Shown: positions 1-10,640 of the stretch, one piece after another | How the letters are laid out: each line of letters starts with the position of its first letter | Position numbering within the stretch: the first letter of the stretch is position 1 | Origin: Euleptes europaea | Taxonomy: Eukaryota; Chordata; Lepidosauria; Squamata; Sphaerodactylidae | Assembly: GCF_029931775.1 (NCBI RefSeq) | Contig: NC_079312.1 | Span: 117,178,872-117,242,871, forward strand | Reading direction: 5' to 3' | Length of the DNA: 64,000 nucleotides | Program-made: the position numbers and the translations under genes | Notes under the pieces: model-generated | Databases searched by the model: none | Seen by the model: only the letters and a program-made list of their open reading frames with translations | What the model was told of the DNA's origin: nothing

Positions 1-125
1 TGTGTGACTAGCCCAAGGTCACCTAGCTGGCTTCATGTGGAGGAGTGGGGAAACAAACCTGGTTCTCCAGATCAGAGTCCACTGCTCCAAACCACCACTC
101 TTAACCTCTACGCCACGCTGGCTCT
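1..125 (-). repeat. tRNA-derived SINE (family A), cut by window edge
   Basis: Reading the minus strand, the head is gccagcgtggcgtagaggtt, which resembles a tRNA A box, followed by a B-box-like ggtttgattcc-type stretch and a stretch reading tgaccttgggctagtcac. The same unit recurs about ten times in the window. The left part lies outside the window. The partner LINE is not certain; the tail resembles CR1/L2-type ends. Confidence 0.85.
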
Positions 126-183
126 CATGTAACATGTGAAGAGGTCTTTGATGAATATACCCACCTGTTGGAACATGGGAGAA

Positions 184-392
184 GGCTGTGGCTCAGTGGT
201 GGAGCGTCTGCTTGGCATGCAGAAGGTCCCAGGTCCAATCCCCAGCATCTCGTTAAAGGATCTGGCAGTAGGTCATGTGAAAGACCTCTACCTAACACCC
301 TAGAGAGCCTTTGCCAGTTTGAATAGACACTACTGACTTTGATGGACCAAGGGTTTGATTCAGTATAAGGCAGCTCCATGTGATCATGTGAA
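184..392 (+). repeat. tRNA-derived SINE (family B)
   Basis: The head reads like a tRNA: a gctgtggctcagtggtgg A box and a ggtccaatcccc B box with a tgcttggcatgcag anticodon region, which suggests an alanine-type tRNA ancestor. The body ends in ggaccaagggtttgattc and ataaggcagctccatgtg. Related copies lie at 17769, 47531 and 52856. It is a retroposon, not a tRNA gene, because the cloverleaf 3' half is replaced by unrelated sequence. Confidence 0.8.
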
Positions 393-639
393 CTTACATT
401 TATGAATGAGCCATCAGAGATCATGAATCACGGGCACAGATAAATCTTCCATATTATTATTGTTTCAGTCACAAAGCTTGCCAATGAAACCAGTTCACAC
501 ATTCATCAAGTGAATTATCAAGTGCAGAGCAACCAAGGAATACTCATGCTTGTGTGAACCAGCTTCAAGGATGGGTTTGTTTGCTATGTTGCCGCCTCTG
601 TTGTCCTTTGTGGCCCACCTGTGGCAACCTGCCTGCTGT

Positions 640-806
640 GTTCTGTAGCTTCCAGGTGGAAGAAGAGCACAGCTCCTCTTCAGGTGTTTTATGTTGGAGT
701 TTAACATTTTACTGGATTGTAATGTGTGGTTTTATTGTTTATTTGTAAGCTGCCTTGGAATGCAAGCTGGGAGAAAGGCAAACCAGCGTTTTAAAATAAA
801 TAAAAG
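640..806 (+). repeat. LINE 3' tail fragment (L2/CR1 type)
   Basis: The stretch ends in gtaagctgccttggaatgca, an ggagaaaggca motif and an aaataaataaaa tail, the usual 3' end of amniote L2/CR1-like LINEs and their SINEs. No coding sequence remains. Family assignment is from the general look of the tail only. Confidence 0.5.
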
Positions 807-1827
807 CCATTGCATATTTAACCACAGCTTCAAAATGTCGCAGATCCTTTAAACACGGAGTCACATTTATGCGCAAACTTCATTACGGACAAGGCAAAAA
901 GTTACTTTGTGCTGGCTTTCTCTTATGAGAAAGGATTAAATCATCCTAAGAGGTATTTTCCTGAAATTGAAGAATGTAACCGACGTAAAACAAGATAGAT
1001 TTAAAGAGGTTGCTAGGTATTGAAGTTTTTGTGGGAAAATGGAGACTGGTGACGATCCTCCATTGTACAAATGAGAGTGTTTCCTTTTACTTCAACAGAG
1101 TCAGTCATTTATACTGTAGAATCAAATACAGGATTGTCCCCCCTGCACAGAGAGAAGGGATTTATTCTACTTCAGCTCTCCGTGAAAAATGCTTATCTTG
1201 CCAGACAAAGCCAGTTAAAGATTTGCCCTAACGTCATACAACATCTTGAGGCATAAAGGAGCCAAGTCTGACACCTTCCTTCACAGATTGTTCATTTTTT
1301 ACAGAAGATTTACACTCTAGGAACGCTGAGAAGAAGTGAATTTTCACAAAGCTATTAAACAAGGCAAACTGGTAGTAAGGAAAGGCAAAATAGCAAAAGG
1401 CGCATTCGAAAACATTCCTGGTGCAATATCATCTGTAAAAACCATCTTTTTAAACTGGCTGTTTTATTCCCTCTTCCAGATGCTCAAACTGTTTGCACAT
1501 GACGTATGTGGAAAGGCACCAAAGAGGAAGATTCCATTTATTTAATACAATTTTGTTCAGTCCTAGTTTTGCTCCACAGGGTGGTTCACAATCATAACAT
1601 GGCAAACAGAATCAGCACAACAACTACAAAACTGCATTCAACTCACAATGCTGGTTAACAACAGTGCCTTGAACCTGTGATGTAGCTGATGTAAATTGTG
1701 TCCAGCAAACTGACTATTATTTGTATGCAAGATTTATTTTTTTGCTTCTCCACTTTTTTTTTTGCAGAGACAAACCATTCTAGAATAATCATAAAGCAAA
1801 TAGGGCAGGTCTGCTGTCAATGAAGAC
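807..1827. other. no recognised feature
   Basis: AT-rich sequence with only short chance open frames. I see no exon, RNA gene or repeat that I can name. Confidence 0.5.
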
Positions 1828-1830
1828 TTT

Positions 1831-2100
1831 GGCCTTTTATGCATGGCTGCTTCCCTCGTGGTCACACACACCCCCTGACGGCTTCGGGTCTTTGTTTTGA
1901 TTATGCATGCTGTTTCTGACCGTCAGAGGGCGCCTCGCTCTCCCCCTGCGTTTTCCCTGAAAACGAGGGCAAAATGCAGGGAAACACAGGGGGAGAGCGA
2001 GGCGCCCTCTGACGGTCAGAAACAGCATACATAATCAAAACAAAGACCCGAAATTGTCAGAGGGGGTGATGGCAAGTGAAACAGCCATGCATAAAAGACC
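1831..2100. mobile_element. Fold-back MITE, PIF/Harbinger-like ends
   Basis: A 270-bp near-palindrome. The left arm begins ggccttttatgcatggctg and the right arm ends cagccatgcataaaagacc. The arms carry the matching stretch gccctctgacggtcagaaac on both sides of a short centre at about 1965. The flanks are ttt on both sides (1828-1830, 2101-2103), a 3-bp duplication as expected for PIF/Harbinger. It has no coding capacity; the 63-codon frame inside is a palindrome artefact. Confidence 0.75.
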
Positions 2101-2103
2101 TTT

Positions 2104-3050
2104 GAAACTTTCAAAGTAGCTTCTCGATGCAGGTTTTTCTTTCTTTCAATTATTCGGCTGCCAGCCTAGTCTGTTATTTGAGTGCCTCTAGAGATTCAAA
2201 TTCTGTCCTCCCCAGTTTCATCTGAATAATCAATATTTTGTGGTTTACCATGAATGCTATGAGAAATTCACTATTAAGAAATACATCTTCTTCAAATGAT
2301 CACCAAAATGAACCTAGAACAGCCAGCACCATTTGCAGCCCTCTGGACAATCTTTTAGTTAAGACAGTGGCCTTTACAACACTATTCCAAAGACTTGAGG
2401 GGACTTAAGGTTTTCTAAGAAGGGGTGACCATTGCTGCCAATTTCCCCTCCCACTGAGGCCCCCACTTTGCCCCCTATGCTGTTACTGCAGATTTAATAA
2501 CCACCCAGGAACAATATTTTAGGGAGACTCAGTGGTCTGTTGTCGGGGGGGGGGGACTCAACAATAATTGCCACGTCCTCTTAAGAAATTTTAAGTGCCC
2601 TGAAGTCTTTTGAACCATGTGGTTGGATACAGGCCATTGTTCTGCTGACTAGCTGGGAGGATGGAGACACTCAAGACATCTTTTGACGCTTTTGACAAAT
2701 GGGGAGCTCCGAGGTGATATCTTGGAAGTGCTGACCCTTATCCAGTTGTTGGCAAAGGCATCTTGTGTAAATCCATGGTGTGGTTGATACACATCAATCC
2801 ACAACTGACCTCTGTAATTATTGGTGATATGTTTGCTGTTTTGGCATCTGAACTGAATCCTGGGTAGTGTGTATACTTGGGCATTTAATGATGCAGTATT
2901 TTTGTCCCATCCTTGGGCACTCAAGAAACTCTAGGGTAGACACAAACTTAATCTGAAATATATCGTTTGTGAAAAGTAATCCCTGAACAAAATCTTTGAA
3001 AGAAGGACCAGCTTGGAGAAAACAACAACAAAACTTCAGGGTGACATTTT
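2104..3050. other. no recognised feature
   Basis: Apart from a G run near 2545 I see no repeat signature and no exon-like open frame with recognisable protein similarity. Confidence 0.5.
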
Positions 3051-3053
3051 TAA

Positions 3054-3234
3054 GGCCAATTATACATGGGAGGTTTTGCCTTGGATTTGCCACTCTCTAG
3101 ATGCACGTTTTCCCCACCTGAATTCTCAAAACTCAAAAATAAACCCCCATGCATAGTTTTGAGAATTTGGACAGGGAAAATGTGCATCTAGAGAGCAGCA
3201 AATCCAAGGCAAAACCTCCCATGCATAAATGGCC
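3054..3234. mobile_element. Fold-back MITE, PIF/Harbinger-like
   Basis: The ends are ggccaattatacatgggagg and cctcccatgcataaatggcc, an inverted repeat. The arms continue through ttttgccttggatttgcc and a tctctagatgcac motif, so the arms are about 80 bp with a small centre. The flanks are taa on both sides (3051-3053, 3235-3237), a perfect 3-bp target duplication. A sister copy lies at 44884-45052. Confidence 0.85.
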
Positions 3235-3237
3235 TAA

Positions 3238-3761
3238 AGCACTGTACCCCAAGAAATTTGCATATAACCCTCTGCCTTTTCTCTCTTTTCTTTGGTATCG
3301 TACCAACGAAGAGAGGACGTATGGGAAGGATCAGAGATGGGCCAACAGAAAGTTATGGCCAATTAAACCTAATGAATATGTGATGCATAGTATAATGAAT
3401 TGCTTTAATCTTTAATGGAAATTAAATTTAAAAAATTGGTAACAATGAAAGAAACTCACTTGTGGTATATGCTGGCATGGTGGTATGTTGGTTAGATGGT
3501 TGGAAGTCCTCACTGCAATCACCCCAGTTCACTATTGGTTAACAGCAAGAGGCCTTCGCTATTCTGTTTGTCCCTGATACACATTCTACATACCACATGG
3601 CATGATATATAAGACCATAAGCATTATGAATCTCCTGGAATTTTAATTAATGAGGATCGAGTATTAAAAGCCAACTCTAGCCTAATGGATGTGCATAGTT
3701 TCAAACTGTCAAGCTTCCAAAATGTGCTCACATTAAAGATTCAACAAATAGCACAATATAA
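3238..3761. other. no recognised feature
   Basis: AT-rich sequence between two transposons. No gene or named repeat is seen. Confidence 0.5.
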
Positions 3762-4000
3762 GGCTAGCACAGGGGTCGGCAAACTCATTAGTCAAAAGAG
3801 CCAAATATCAACAGTACAACGATTGAGATTTCTTTTGAGAGCCAAATTTCTTATACTTAAACTATATAGGTAGGTACACTGTTTATTAACTTAATAAACT
3901 TTAATTAAAGTTTTAAGTCTTAATTAAACTGTAGGTACACTGGGGGGAGATGCTAGGGTTGCCAGGTCTCCAGCCACCACCTGGAGGTTGGCAATCCTAG

Positions 4001-4450
4001 TAGAGGAAGGGAGGTGGGAGGGATGGAGAAAGGAAGGAACTGGGAAAGGAAAGAGAATGAAGGAACTGGGGAAGGAAGGAAGGAAGGATGGGGGAGGGGC
4101 GGAGAAGAGAGAAAGAGAGAAAGAAAGAAAGAAAAAGAAAGAAAGAAAGAAAGAACTGGGAAAGGAAAGAGAAGGAAGGAACTGGGGAAGAAAGGATGAA
4201 AGGGAAGAAGGAAGGAAGGAAGGAAGAGTGGGGGAGGGACAGAGAGAAAGAAATAGGAAGGAAGGAACTGGGAAGGAAAGAGAAGGAAGCAACTGGGGAA
4301 GAAAGGATGAAAGGGAGGAAGGATGGAAGGAAGGAAGGAAGAGTGGGGGAGGGACAGAAAGAAAGGAAGGAAGGAACTGGGAAAGGAAAGAGAAGGAAGG
4401 AACTGGGTAAGAAAGGATGGAAGGAAGGAAGGAAGGAAGGAAGGAAGGAA

Positions 4451-4500
<50 letters not shown>

Positions 4501-4508
4501 GAAAGAAA

Positions 4509-4560
<52 letters not shown>

Positions 4561-4575
4561 AAAAGAGGGGGGAGA
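4001..4575. repeat. GGAA/GAAA microsatellite
   Basis: A purine-only tract built of ggaa and gaaa units, with a higher-order unit around ggaaggaactgggaaaggaa that repeats several times. It sits inside the hAT element at 3770-5454. The same higher-order unit occurs in the tract at 8704-9832, so the two tracts share an ancestor. Confidence 0.95.
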
Positions 4576-5400
4576 AAGGAGAGGGGGAGGGGGAGGACGG
4601 CGGGGGATGGCAGGCCTTTCTCTGGCGGATGCGCGACTGTTGAGGGGCTGCCTGGCCCTCCACGAGCGCCCTGCATGCCAGGCAGAAGGCTCCGGTGGGG
4701 TTTGGCGGGGCGCATTCAAACCCGGGTCTGCAAGCTGAAAGAGGCGGCCGGTCGGGGACGAAACGCTTTCCCGCTGGGCCCCGGGCCTTCCCCTGTTCCC
4801 CTCCATGGCTTGACAGCAGCCTCACGCAGGACCAAGTCGGAGCCTGCCGAGGCTTCCCTCCTCACGGGCGAGAGGGCGAGCAGGCCAAGGGCTGCCTTCG
4901 GAGGGGGAGAGGGGCGCGTCGCCCTCATCGCCGCTCAGGGAGGGAGCTTGCAAGGCGCGCCAGACTTCCCTTGCCTCTCCCCGGCCAGCCTACCTTCAAA
5001 AGCCACCGAAGGGCACGTGGAGAGAGCAGGCGGAGGAGGCCGCTGCCGGGCTGGGGGTTGTAACCTCGGCGTCGCGCCCGGCAACCGGCGACGCAGAACA
5101 ATGCGCAACAGGAGGGAGGCCAGGCCTTCGTCCCCCTTCCGGCCTGCGTCAGCGTGCTGGATGGGCCAGTTCAGGAGGGCGGCGGCGGCTCCAGGGCAAG
5201 AATGCTCATCGCCGAGTAACCTTCAACTAAGGACAAGCTATGGGGCGGGGAGGGGGGTTGAGTGTTTTGGGGACGGTGGAAAGAGGAGATGCCTCCCTTG
5301 GGTCGCCCTGGCAACTGCGGCCCACCTGTGCCACTTCTCCCGTCGACTGACTGACCCACCCTGCGCGTGCCTGCGTGCCCGCACGTGGAAAGAGCCGAAC
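4576..5400. other. GC-rich cargo segment inside hAT
   Basis: CpG-rich sequence unlike the AT-rich surroundings. The stretch gggatggcaggcctttctct near 4604 and the following ggcggatgcgcg and cctggccctcc match the second hAT at about 10212-10255, so the cargo is shared. It has open frames in several registers, but I recognise no domain. It may be a captured piece of a host CpG island or first exon; that is inference. Confidence 0.5.
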
Positions 5401-6052
5401 TCAAGGGCTCAAAGAGCCGCATGTGGCTCGGGAGCCGCACTTTTGCAACCCATGGGCTAGCAGATATAGATCAGGCATTCAAAAAAAATAAATGGTCTCA
5501 CCATGCAGATGGAATTCAGGATGTTTAGACGCAAGGTGACATATGGATGCAGAGAAAGGTAAACAGTCATATCTTAAAATAAATATGCCTAAGGATATTA
5601 ATAATAAAATTTATTTGAGGCTATTATGCCAGATAAAACAGAAACTAACCTTACAAGAAATAGATTTACAAACCAAGGCTATCAAAATTAAGAATCACCT
5701 GACTGTACATTTTCACAATTAGATTGAGGGGCTATTCTAAGGTGACGTACCTTCAATATAACCATACAGTATTTTGTGATCTGAGTAGTAATTGGTGAAT
5801 TATCTCCCAGCAGAAACCTTTTAGTCCATTCACCCTCTCCATCAGCGCCCATTTTCCCAATAAGAGGATCAATAATGTTGGAGCAGGCTGTCTTATAAGA
5901 GGAACTCGGCAAAAAGTGTGCTCAATGGTTTCCAGTTCCCCTGAGTTGCAGGGGCAAAGTCTGTCTGCCCTGGGATCTTCTTAAATCTCCCTTCTAAAAT
6001 GGCAGAAGGTAAGGCTGCACATCTAGCCAGTGCATAAGGCCTATTATTGGAG

Positions 6053-6290
6053 TGGTCTACCCTACTGCCTTTTTTGTAAAAAGGCACAATTACTGCTAAC
6101 CCCCAGTCCCTAGGAATCTGCTCTGTATCATCAATGTACATAAATACGGAGGATAGAAAAGGAGCCTGCCACTGTATATTTTCCTTAATGCACTCTGGGG
6201 GTATCCCATCCAAACCAGGAGCTTTGGCCCACTTAAGCCAATTAATGTGTGACTTAACCTCCTTTAAGATAACCGGTGGTAAGGGGGAAT
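6053..6290 (-). pseudogene. LINE reverse transcriptase fragment
   Basis: The translated minus strand shows the classic non-LTR RT run of KAPGLDGIPPE, then about 20 residues on, IPRDWGLAVIVPFYKKG and SNNRP. These match RT motifs of CR1/L2-like LINEs. The open frame runs on across an internal junction into C-terminal LINE sequence down to about 5893. The catalytic part of the RT (the YADD region) is absent. Clade assignment is tentative. Confidence 0.75.
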
Positions 6291-6296
6291 AAATTT

Positions 6297-6360
6297 AGGG
6301 GCCATGCTAATCTTCTCTGTATGGTTCCAGTTTTAGTATATGTGCTGCCGAAGCAAGCCC
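6297..6360 (-). pseudogene. Truncated U6 snRNA pseudogene
   Basis: The minus strand reads cttcggcagcacatatacta, then aaaactggaaccatacagag and aagattagcatggcccct, matching U6 snRNA nucleotides 1 to about 64 with a few substitutions. It lacks the 3' half of U6, including the Sm-like-binding U tail, and is fused directly to LINE sequence, so it is not a working snRNA gene. Confidence 0.9.
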
Positions 6361-6714
6361 ATATGCCTAAGGAGAAAATGGATATCTGGAGTGAAAGGTG
6401 ATAGACAAGTTCATTATTAGATGTATAGGATCACTGATGTACTCATAAAGTATTCCAGGATTCCAAGAAAGGGTGCTTTGGTATTTTTGACCTCCCTAAT
6501 TCTAAAATCTCCTTTCTTTCTAGGTCTTTTTCCTTGGCATTTAGCTGTGATTTTTCTTACTGCTAGGAAAAGGTCCCATACATTTGCTTCACTATTTTAA
6601 CTTTGTTTCTGTTCTCTCTGTGTGTTTCTGTTCTGTTATCTCTGTGTAACTGCTACAACCTTTTTTTTTTTTGCTCTGAGTATGAAACCCATTTTATAGA
6701 TTATGAATAGTGTA

Positions 6715-6797
6715 ATCCTATAAGGAGTAAATACAGTAAAAGCCTGCTGAAATCAGTGGGCAGACTAGAGCAGCTCTGCATAGGATTGCCCTGTAAA
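6715..6797. mobile_element. Small fold-back repeat with aatcctat ends
   Basis: The left end reads gtaatcctataagg and the right end gcataggattgc, an inverted repeat common in amniote genomes. A relative lies at 31838-31913. Short and diverged, so the boundaries are approximate. Confidence 0.4.
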
Positions 6798-7107
6798 TTC
6801 AGTTTGAAGCACTGATATAATTATTTTTAGTATTAATATGATTTTGGGCTGCGGTGCATTTTTTAAAGTGAAACTGCACTTGCTTTCATCAAATAACTCA
6901 GGACTTGAAGCAGAAGCCTAGCCCGTTTGCTCCTGAGCTTTGTGGCAAGCTTTGCAACAGAATTACAGGGCCTCATTACATTCTTTATCTTCTCTTTGAA
7001 TTTGGGAATTTCTAACCCTCTTTTCAATTAAAAATATGCTCTCAGTGAGCTACAAAAGGTCAAACAATCTAATACATAATTAGCAGTCAACCTAACAGCA
7101 TAACTAG

Positions 7108-7293
7108 AGTGGCCAACCTCCGGGTATTACAACTGATCTCCTGCCGATAGAGATCAGTTCACCTGGAGAAAATGGCCACTTTGGCCATTGGACTCTATGG
7201 CATTGAAGTCCCTCCCCTCCACAAACCCCACCCTCTTCAGACTTCGCCCCAAAAATCTCCAGGTATTTCCCAACCTGGAGCTGGCAACCCTAA
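7108..7293 (+). mobile_element. TAGGGTTGCC-family MITE
   Basis: It carries the family core gatctccagccgatagagat (slightly changed), cacctggagaaaatgg and ctctatggcattgaagtc, and ends in ctggcaaccctaa. The left end lost part of the inverted repeat. The family is about 230 bp with ends TAGGGTTGCC and GGCAACCCTA and no coding capacity. Confidence 0.85.
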
Positions 7294-7378
7294 GCATAAC
7301 CCTGTAGCGAAGGGGTCCCCAGCATTGCTCCAGTGGGCACTGTGACATCTGCCAACACTTTTCCTGGTGCCCGCCAAG

Positions 7379-7578
7379 TAGGGTTGCCAGGTCCTTTTTA
7401 CCACCAGTGGGAGGTTTTTGGGGCAGAGCCTGAAGAGGGCAGGGTTGGGGGAGGGACTTCAATGCCATATAGTCCAATTGCCAAACCGGCCACTTTCTCC
7501 AGGTGAATTGATCTCTATTGGCTGGAGATCAGTTGTAATAGCAGATCTCCAGCTAGTACCTGGAGCTTGGCAACCCTA
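7379..7578 (-). mobile_element. TAGGGTTGCC-family MITE
   Basis: Reverse-oriented full-length copy: it starts tagggttgccaggtcctttt and ends gagcttggcaaccctac, with the whole family body between. It lies 85 bp from another copy in the opposite orientation. Confidence 0.9.
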
Positions 7579-8378
7579 CCACCAAATATTTTTAGAAAGT
7601 GTGTGGAGCAGGTGGGTCTCCTGCCCTGAAGGGCTTCTGATTGGCCAATGGAGATCTGATTGGCTGTGCACATTAAAATAACGTTTCAGCAGCAGCTGCC
7701 ACCACAGTGTCAGTTTTATTCTCTCATCCCTTTTCCCCCCAGTCCCCACCTGGAGGTTGGCAACCCCTAATGCCTCATTTAATTGGTGTCTTGTTAAGCA
7801 GTAAGTAAACTAGTCCAGCCTGTTAAAACACCAACCATAAACAGTTCTGCAAATGAGGTATGCATACCAGGCACACACAGAGAAAGCTGCCTGGAAGCCG
7901 GGGCCACATATCGCTGCAAGCAGATGAATATCCATGACTTCTAAAGTGATGTGATGCGCAACAGTGCCCCAAAAGGAAGCACTGCAGAATAAAATAGTGT
8001 TGGAGAGCGGGTTCTTCAGGGACAAATGAAATTTATTTCTTAATTTTATATTTGGCACTGAAAATTGATGTACTTCCAATCTAAGCTCAGTGATGGATAA
8101 ATGGTATACATAATTTATAGATTATTTGCAACACAAAACTCTCAACTGTGGGCATGTTTCCTACTGTGCAAGGGCAGCTGTAGTTTTTTTTTTAATCTTG
8201 AAATTGGCTCTTAGACGCGTGCAGTTTATTTATTGTGAGTGGTTTATTAAATGCTTCTAATTGGCTGGAGAACGCAGCACATGCATTTACAAATGCACTT
8301 CATTTAAAAACGTTTGCTGAATGTGTGAGACCTTTTGTGGAGTTCTTCGCAAAATCTCTGTGGTTAAAATTGTGGTTA
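7579..8378. other. no gene; one MITE scrap
   Basis: The only recognisable piece is a terminal scrap of the TAGGGTTGCC MITE near 7741-7769 (ccccacctggaggttggcaa). The rest shows no exon or named repeat. Confidence 0.5.
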
Positions 8379-8703
8379 TTCTAGTCCAGTGATGGCGAGC
8401 CTTTTAGAGACCGAGTGCCCAAACTGCAACCCAAAACCCACTTATTTATTACCAAGTGCCAATACGGCAATTTAACCTGAATACTGAGGTTTTAGTTTAG
8501 AAAAAACAACTCATACATTCACATATTTTGCATTAAAAGAAAAACACAATAACAGCTTTCAATGATGCAAACTTTTACCTTTCAATAAACAGTTGTTTGT
8601 ATTTGGCATGCATCTCTCCAGGACTCATCCTCTGCTCAGCCACCAGACATTATTGCTAGGGTTGCCAGGTCTCCAGCCACCACCTGGAGGTTGGCAGCCC
8701 TAG

Positions 8704-8859
8704 TAGAGGAAGGGAAGGGGGAGGGATGGAGAAAGGAAGGAACTGGGAAAGGAAAAAGAATGAAGGAGCTGGGGAAGGAAGGAAGAAAGGGGGGAGGGAT
8801 GGAGAAAGAAAGAAAAAGAAAGAAAAGAAAAGAAAAGAAAAGAAAAGGAAAGAAAAGGA

Positions 8860-8954
<95 letters not shown>

Positions 8955-9048
8955 GGGAAGGAAGAAAAGGGGAAGGAAGAAAGAAAGGGGAAGGAAGAAA
9001 AAGGGGAAGGAAGGAGGGAAGAAGGGAAGAGGGGAAGGAAGAAAGAGG

Positions 9049-9129
<81 letters not shown>

Positions 9130-9142
9130 GGGAAGAAAGAAA

Positions 9143-9194
<52 letters not shown>

Positions 9195-9505
9195 GGAAGG
9201 AAGAAAGAAAGAGGGGAAGGAAGGAAGGAAGGAAGGAAGAAAGGGGAAGGAAGAGGGGAAGGAAGAAAAGGGGAAGGAAGAAAGAAAGGGGAAGGAAGGA
9301 AGGAAGAAGGGAAGAAGGGAAGAGGGGAAGGAAGAAAGAGGGGAAGGAAGAAAGAAAGAAAAGAAAAGAAAGAAAGGGGAAGGAAGAAAGAAAAAGAATG
9401 AAAGAGAAAGAAAGAAAGAAAAAGAAAGAAAGAAAGAGGAAGGAAGGAAGGAAGGAAGGAAGGAAGGAAGGAAGGAAGGAAGGAAGGAAGGAAGGAAGGA
9501 AGGAA

Positions 9506-9555
<50 letters not shown>

Positions 9556-9832
9556 GGAAGGAAGAAAGAAAGAGGGGAAGGAAGGAAGGAAGAAAGAAAG
9601 AAAGAGGGGAAGGAAGGAAGAAAGAGGGGAGGGAAGGAGGGAACTGGGAAAGGAAAGAGAATGAAGGAACTGGGGAAGGAAGGAAGAAAGGGGGAGGGAC
9701 AAAGAAAGAAAGAAAGAAAAAGAAAGAGAGAGAGAAAGAAAGAGGGGAAGGAAGGAACTGGGAAAGGAAAGAGAAGGAAGGAACTGGGGAAGAAAGGATG
9801 AAAGGGAGGAAGGATGGAAGGAAGAAAGAAAG
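8704..9832. repeat. GAAA/GGAA/AAGGGGAAGG microsatellite array
   Basis: An uninterrupted purine tract of more than 1.1 kb on the plus strand. It has blocks of pure gaaa, blocks of ggaa and a higher-order unit with aaggggaaggaagaaa. Its length will vary between individuals and it is a likely triplex-forming and assembly-error-prone site. Long open frames in both directions are artefacts. Confidence 0.95.
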
Positions 9833-10640
9833 TGTCCTGGGTCGGGCCTCAAGCCCAACCCAGGACTTGCTCCAGGGCGCACACCCAAAGTTCTCCCCCC
9901 CTTACCGGCAGCTCTGGGGAGGCGGCGAGGCGATGGTGCGGGACGGCGGAGATGTTGGGGCCCAGCGCAGCAGCATCGGTCACCTCCCAGCTGGGAGGGG
10001 GCAGGGGAGGAGGGGGCAGCGAGAGCGAGGGCGAGCGCGCCAACACTCGCGACCCCGCCAGCCTGCGGGCGACCTTAGGGGGCAGGGAGGGAGAAGGCAG
10101 AGGCCACGCAGCCACTCCCGAGCCAGAGGACTTGAGGGTGGCTCCGGCTACCCCACAAGCTTACAGCAGGAGTCAGGGACGAGCGCGAGCGGGGGAGAGG
10201 GGGAGGACAACGGGAGATGGCAGGCCCTTCTCTGGCAGATGCGCCTGGCCCTCCGCGAGCGCCCTGAGAAGGAGGAGGCGGCGGGCAAAAACGGCCGGGG
10301 GAGAGGCGCCTGAGGAAGAGGACGATGGCGACGGCAGCCTGGAGCGGGACTTTTGGGAGCCGCCTGAGGGGGACGAGGAGGAGGAAGGCGGCGAGGAGGA
10401 GCTGCTGCTGGAGCCTGGAGGAGGAGGCCCCGCCTCCTTGCTGCTGGCCTCCCCGCCGCCTGTCAGCTGTTGGGGGCGAGAGGGGGGAAGAGGAAGAAGC
10501 CAGCCGCGTGAGTGCGAGGCAGGAAGCTGACGCGCCCACGCACGCACGGTGGGGGGGAGCTCAGCTGAGAGAGGGAGGGGCACAGACGACCCGGGAGGCC
10601 TTTTGGAGCCCACCCGCGCGTGCCGGCAGAGAGGGCTACG
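9833..10640. other. GC-rich cargo segment inside hAT
   Basis: CpG-rich, with an open frame on the plus strand that reads an acidic stretch (EPPEGDEEEEGGEEELLLEP) followed by a glycine/alanine/proline-rich part. That composition resembles a vertebrate first exon more than a transposon. The stretch ctgtcagctgttgggggcga near 10457 has an inverted counterpart in the third hAT element. I do not recognise a protein family. No promoter or splice site is proven. Confidence 0.5.

Larger units (their letters stand above)
3770..5454 (+). mobile_element. Non-autonomous hAT element with GA microsatellite and GC-rich cargo
   Basis: The left end reads caggggtcggcaaactcatt and the right end gccgcacttttgcaacccatg, imperfect inverted repeats typical of hAT/Charlie elements. 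The 8-bp flanks ggctagca at 3762-3769 and 5455-5462 are identical, a perfect hAT target duplication. Inside, in order: about 180 bp of hAT end, a 47-bp remnant of the TAGGGTTGCC MITE (3954-4000), a GGAA/GAAA tract (about 4001-4575), and a GC-rich block (about 4576-5400). No transposase is present. Long serine/phenylalanine/leucine or lysine/glutamate frames here are products of the microsatellite. Confidence 0.9.
5596..6360 (-). mobile_element. U6 snRNA / LINE chimeric retrocopy
   Basis: On the minus strand the insertion starts at 6360 with a 64-nt copy of the U6 snRNA 5' part (6297-6360), then joins LINE sequence at 6296. The LINE part reads a reverse-transcriptase segment with KAPGLDGIPPE and VPFYKKGS, then from about 6053 a segment resembling the C-terminal end of the same kind of ORF (ALARCAALPSAILEGRFKK), so the middle of the RT is missing. 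It ends in an ATT-rich tail near 5596, not poly(A). The 13-bp flanks atatgcctaagga at 5583-5595 and 6361-6373 are identical. This is a single retrotransposition product; it cannot encode an active RT. Confidence 0.85.

Noticed and set aside
3924-4825. Open frames of 260-290 codons rich in Phe, Leu, Ser and Pro on the minus strand, and Lys/Glu/Arg on the plus strand
   Set aside because: They are translations of the GGAA/GAAA microsatellite, which has few stops in any frame. No protein family is involved.
6297-6360. Functional U6 snRNA gene
   Set aside because: Only the first 64 nt are present, without the U-rich 3' end, and they are fused to LINE sequence inside one insertion.
8656-9888. A 410-codon open frame on the minus strand
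   Set aside because: Again a product of the GA tract; the residues simply follow the repeat units.
9814-10530. A 238-codon frame on the plus strand with an acidic stretch
   Set aside because: Not called as a gene: it starts in the microsatellite, lies inside a hAT element and has no recognisable domain. It is kept as a possible captured segment in the findings.
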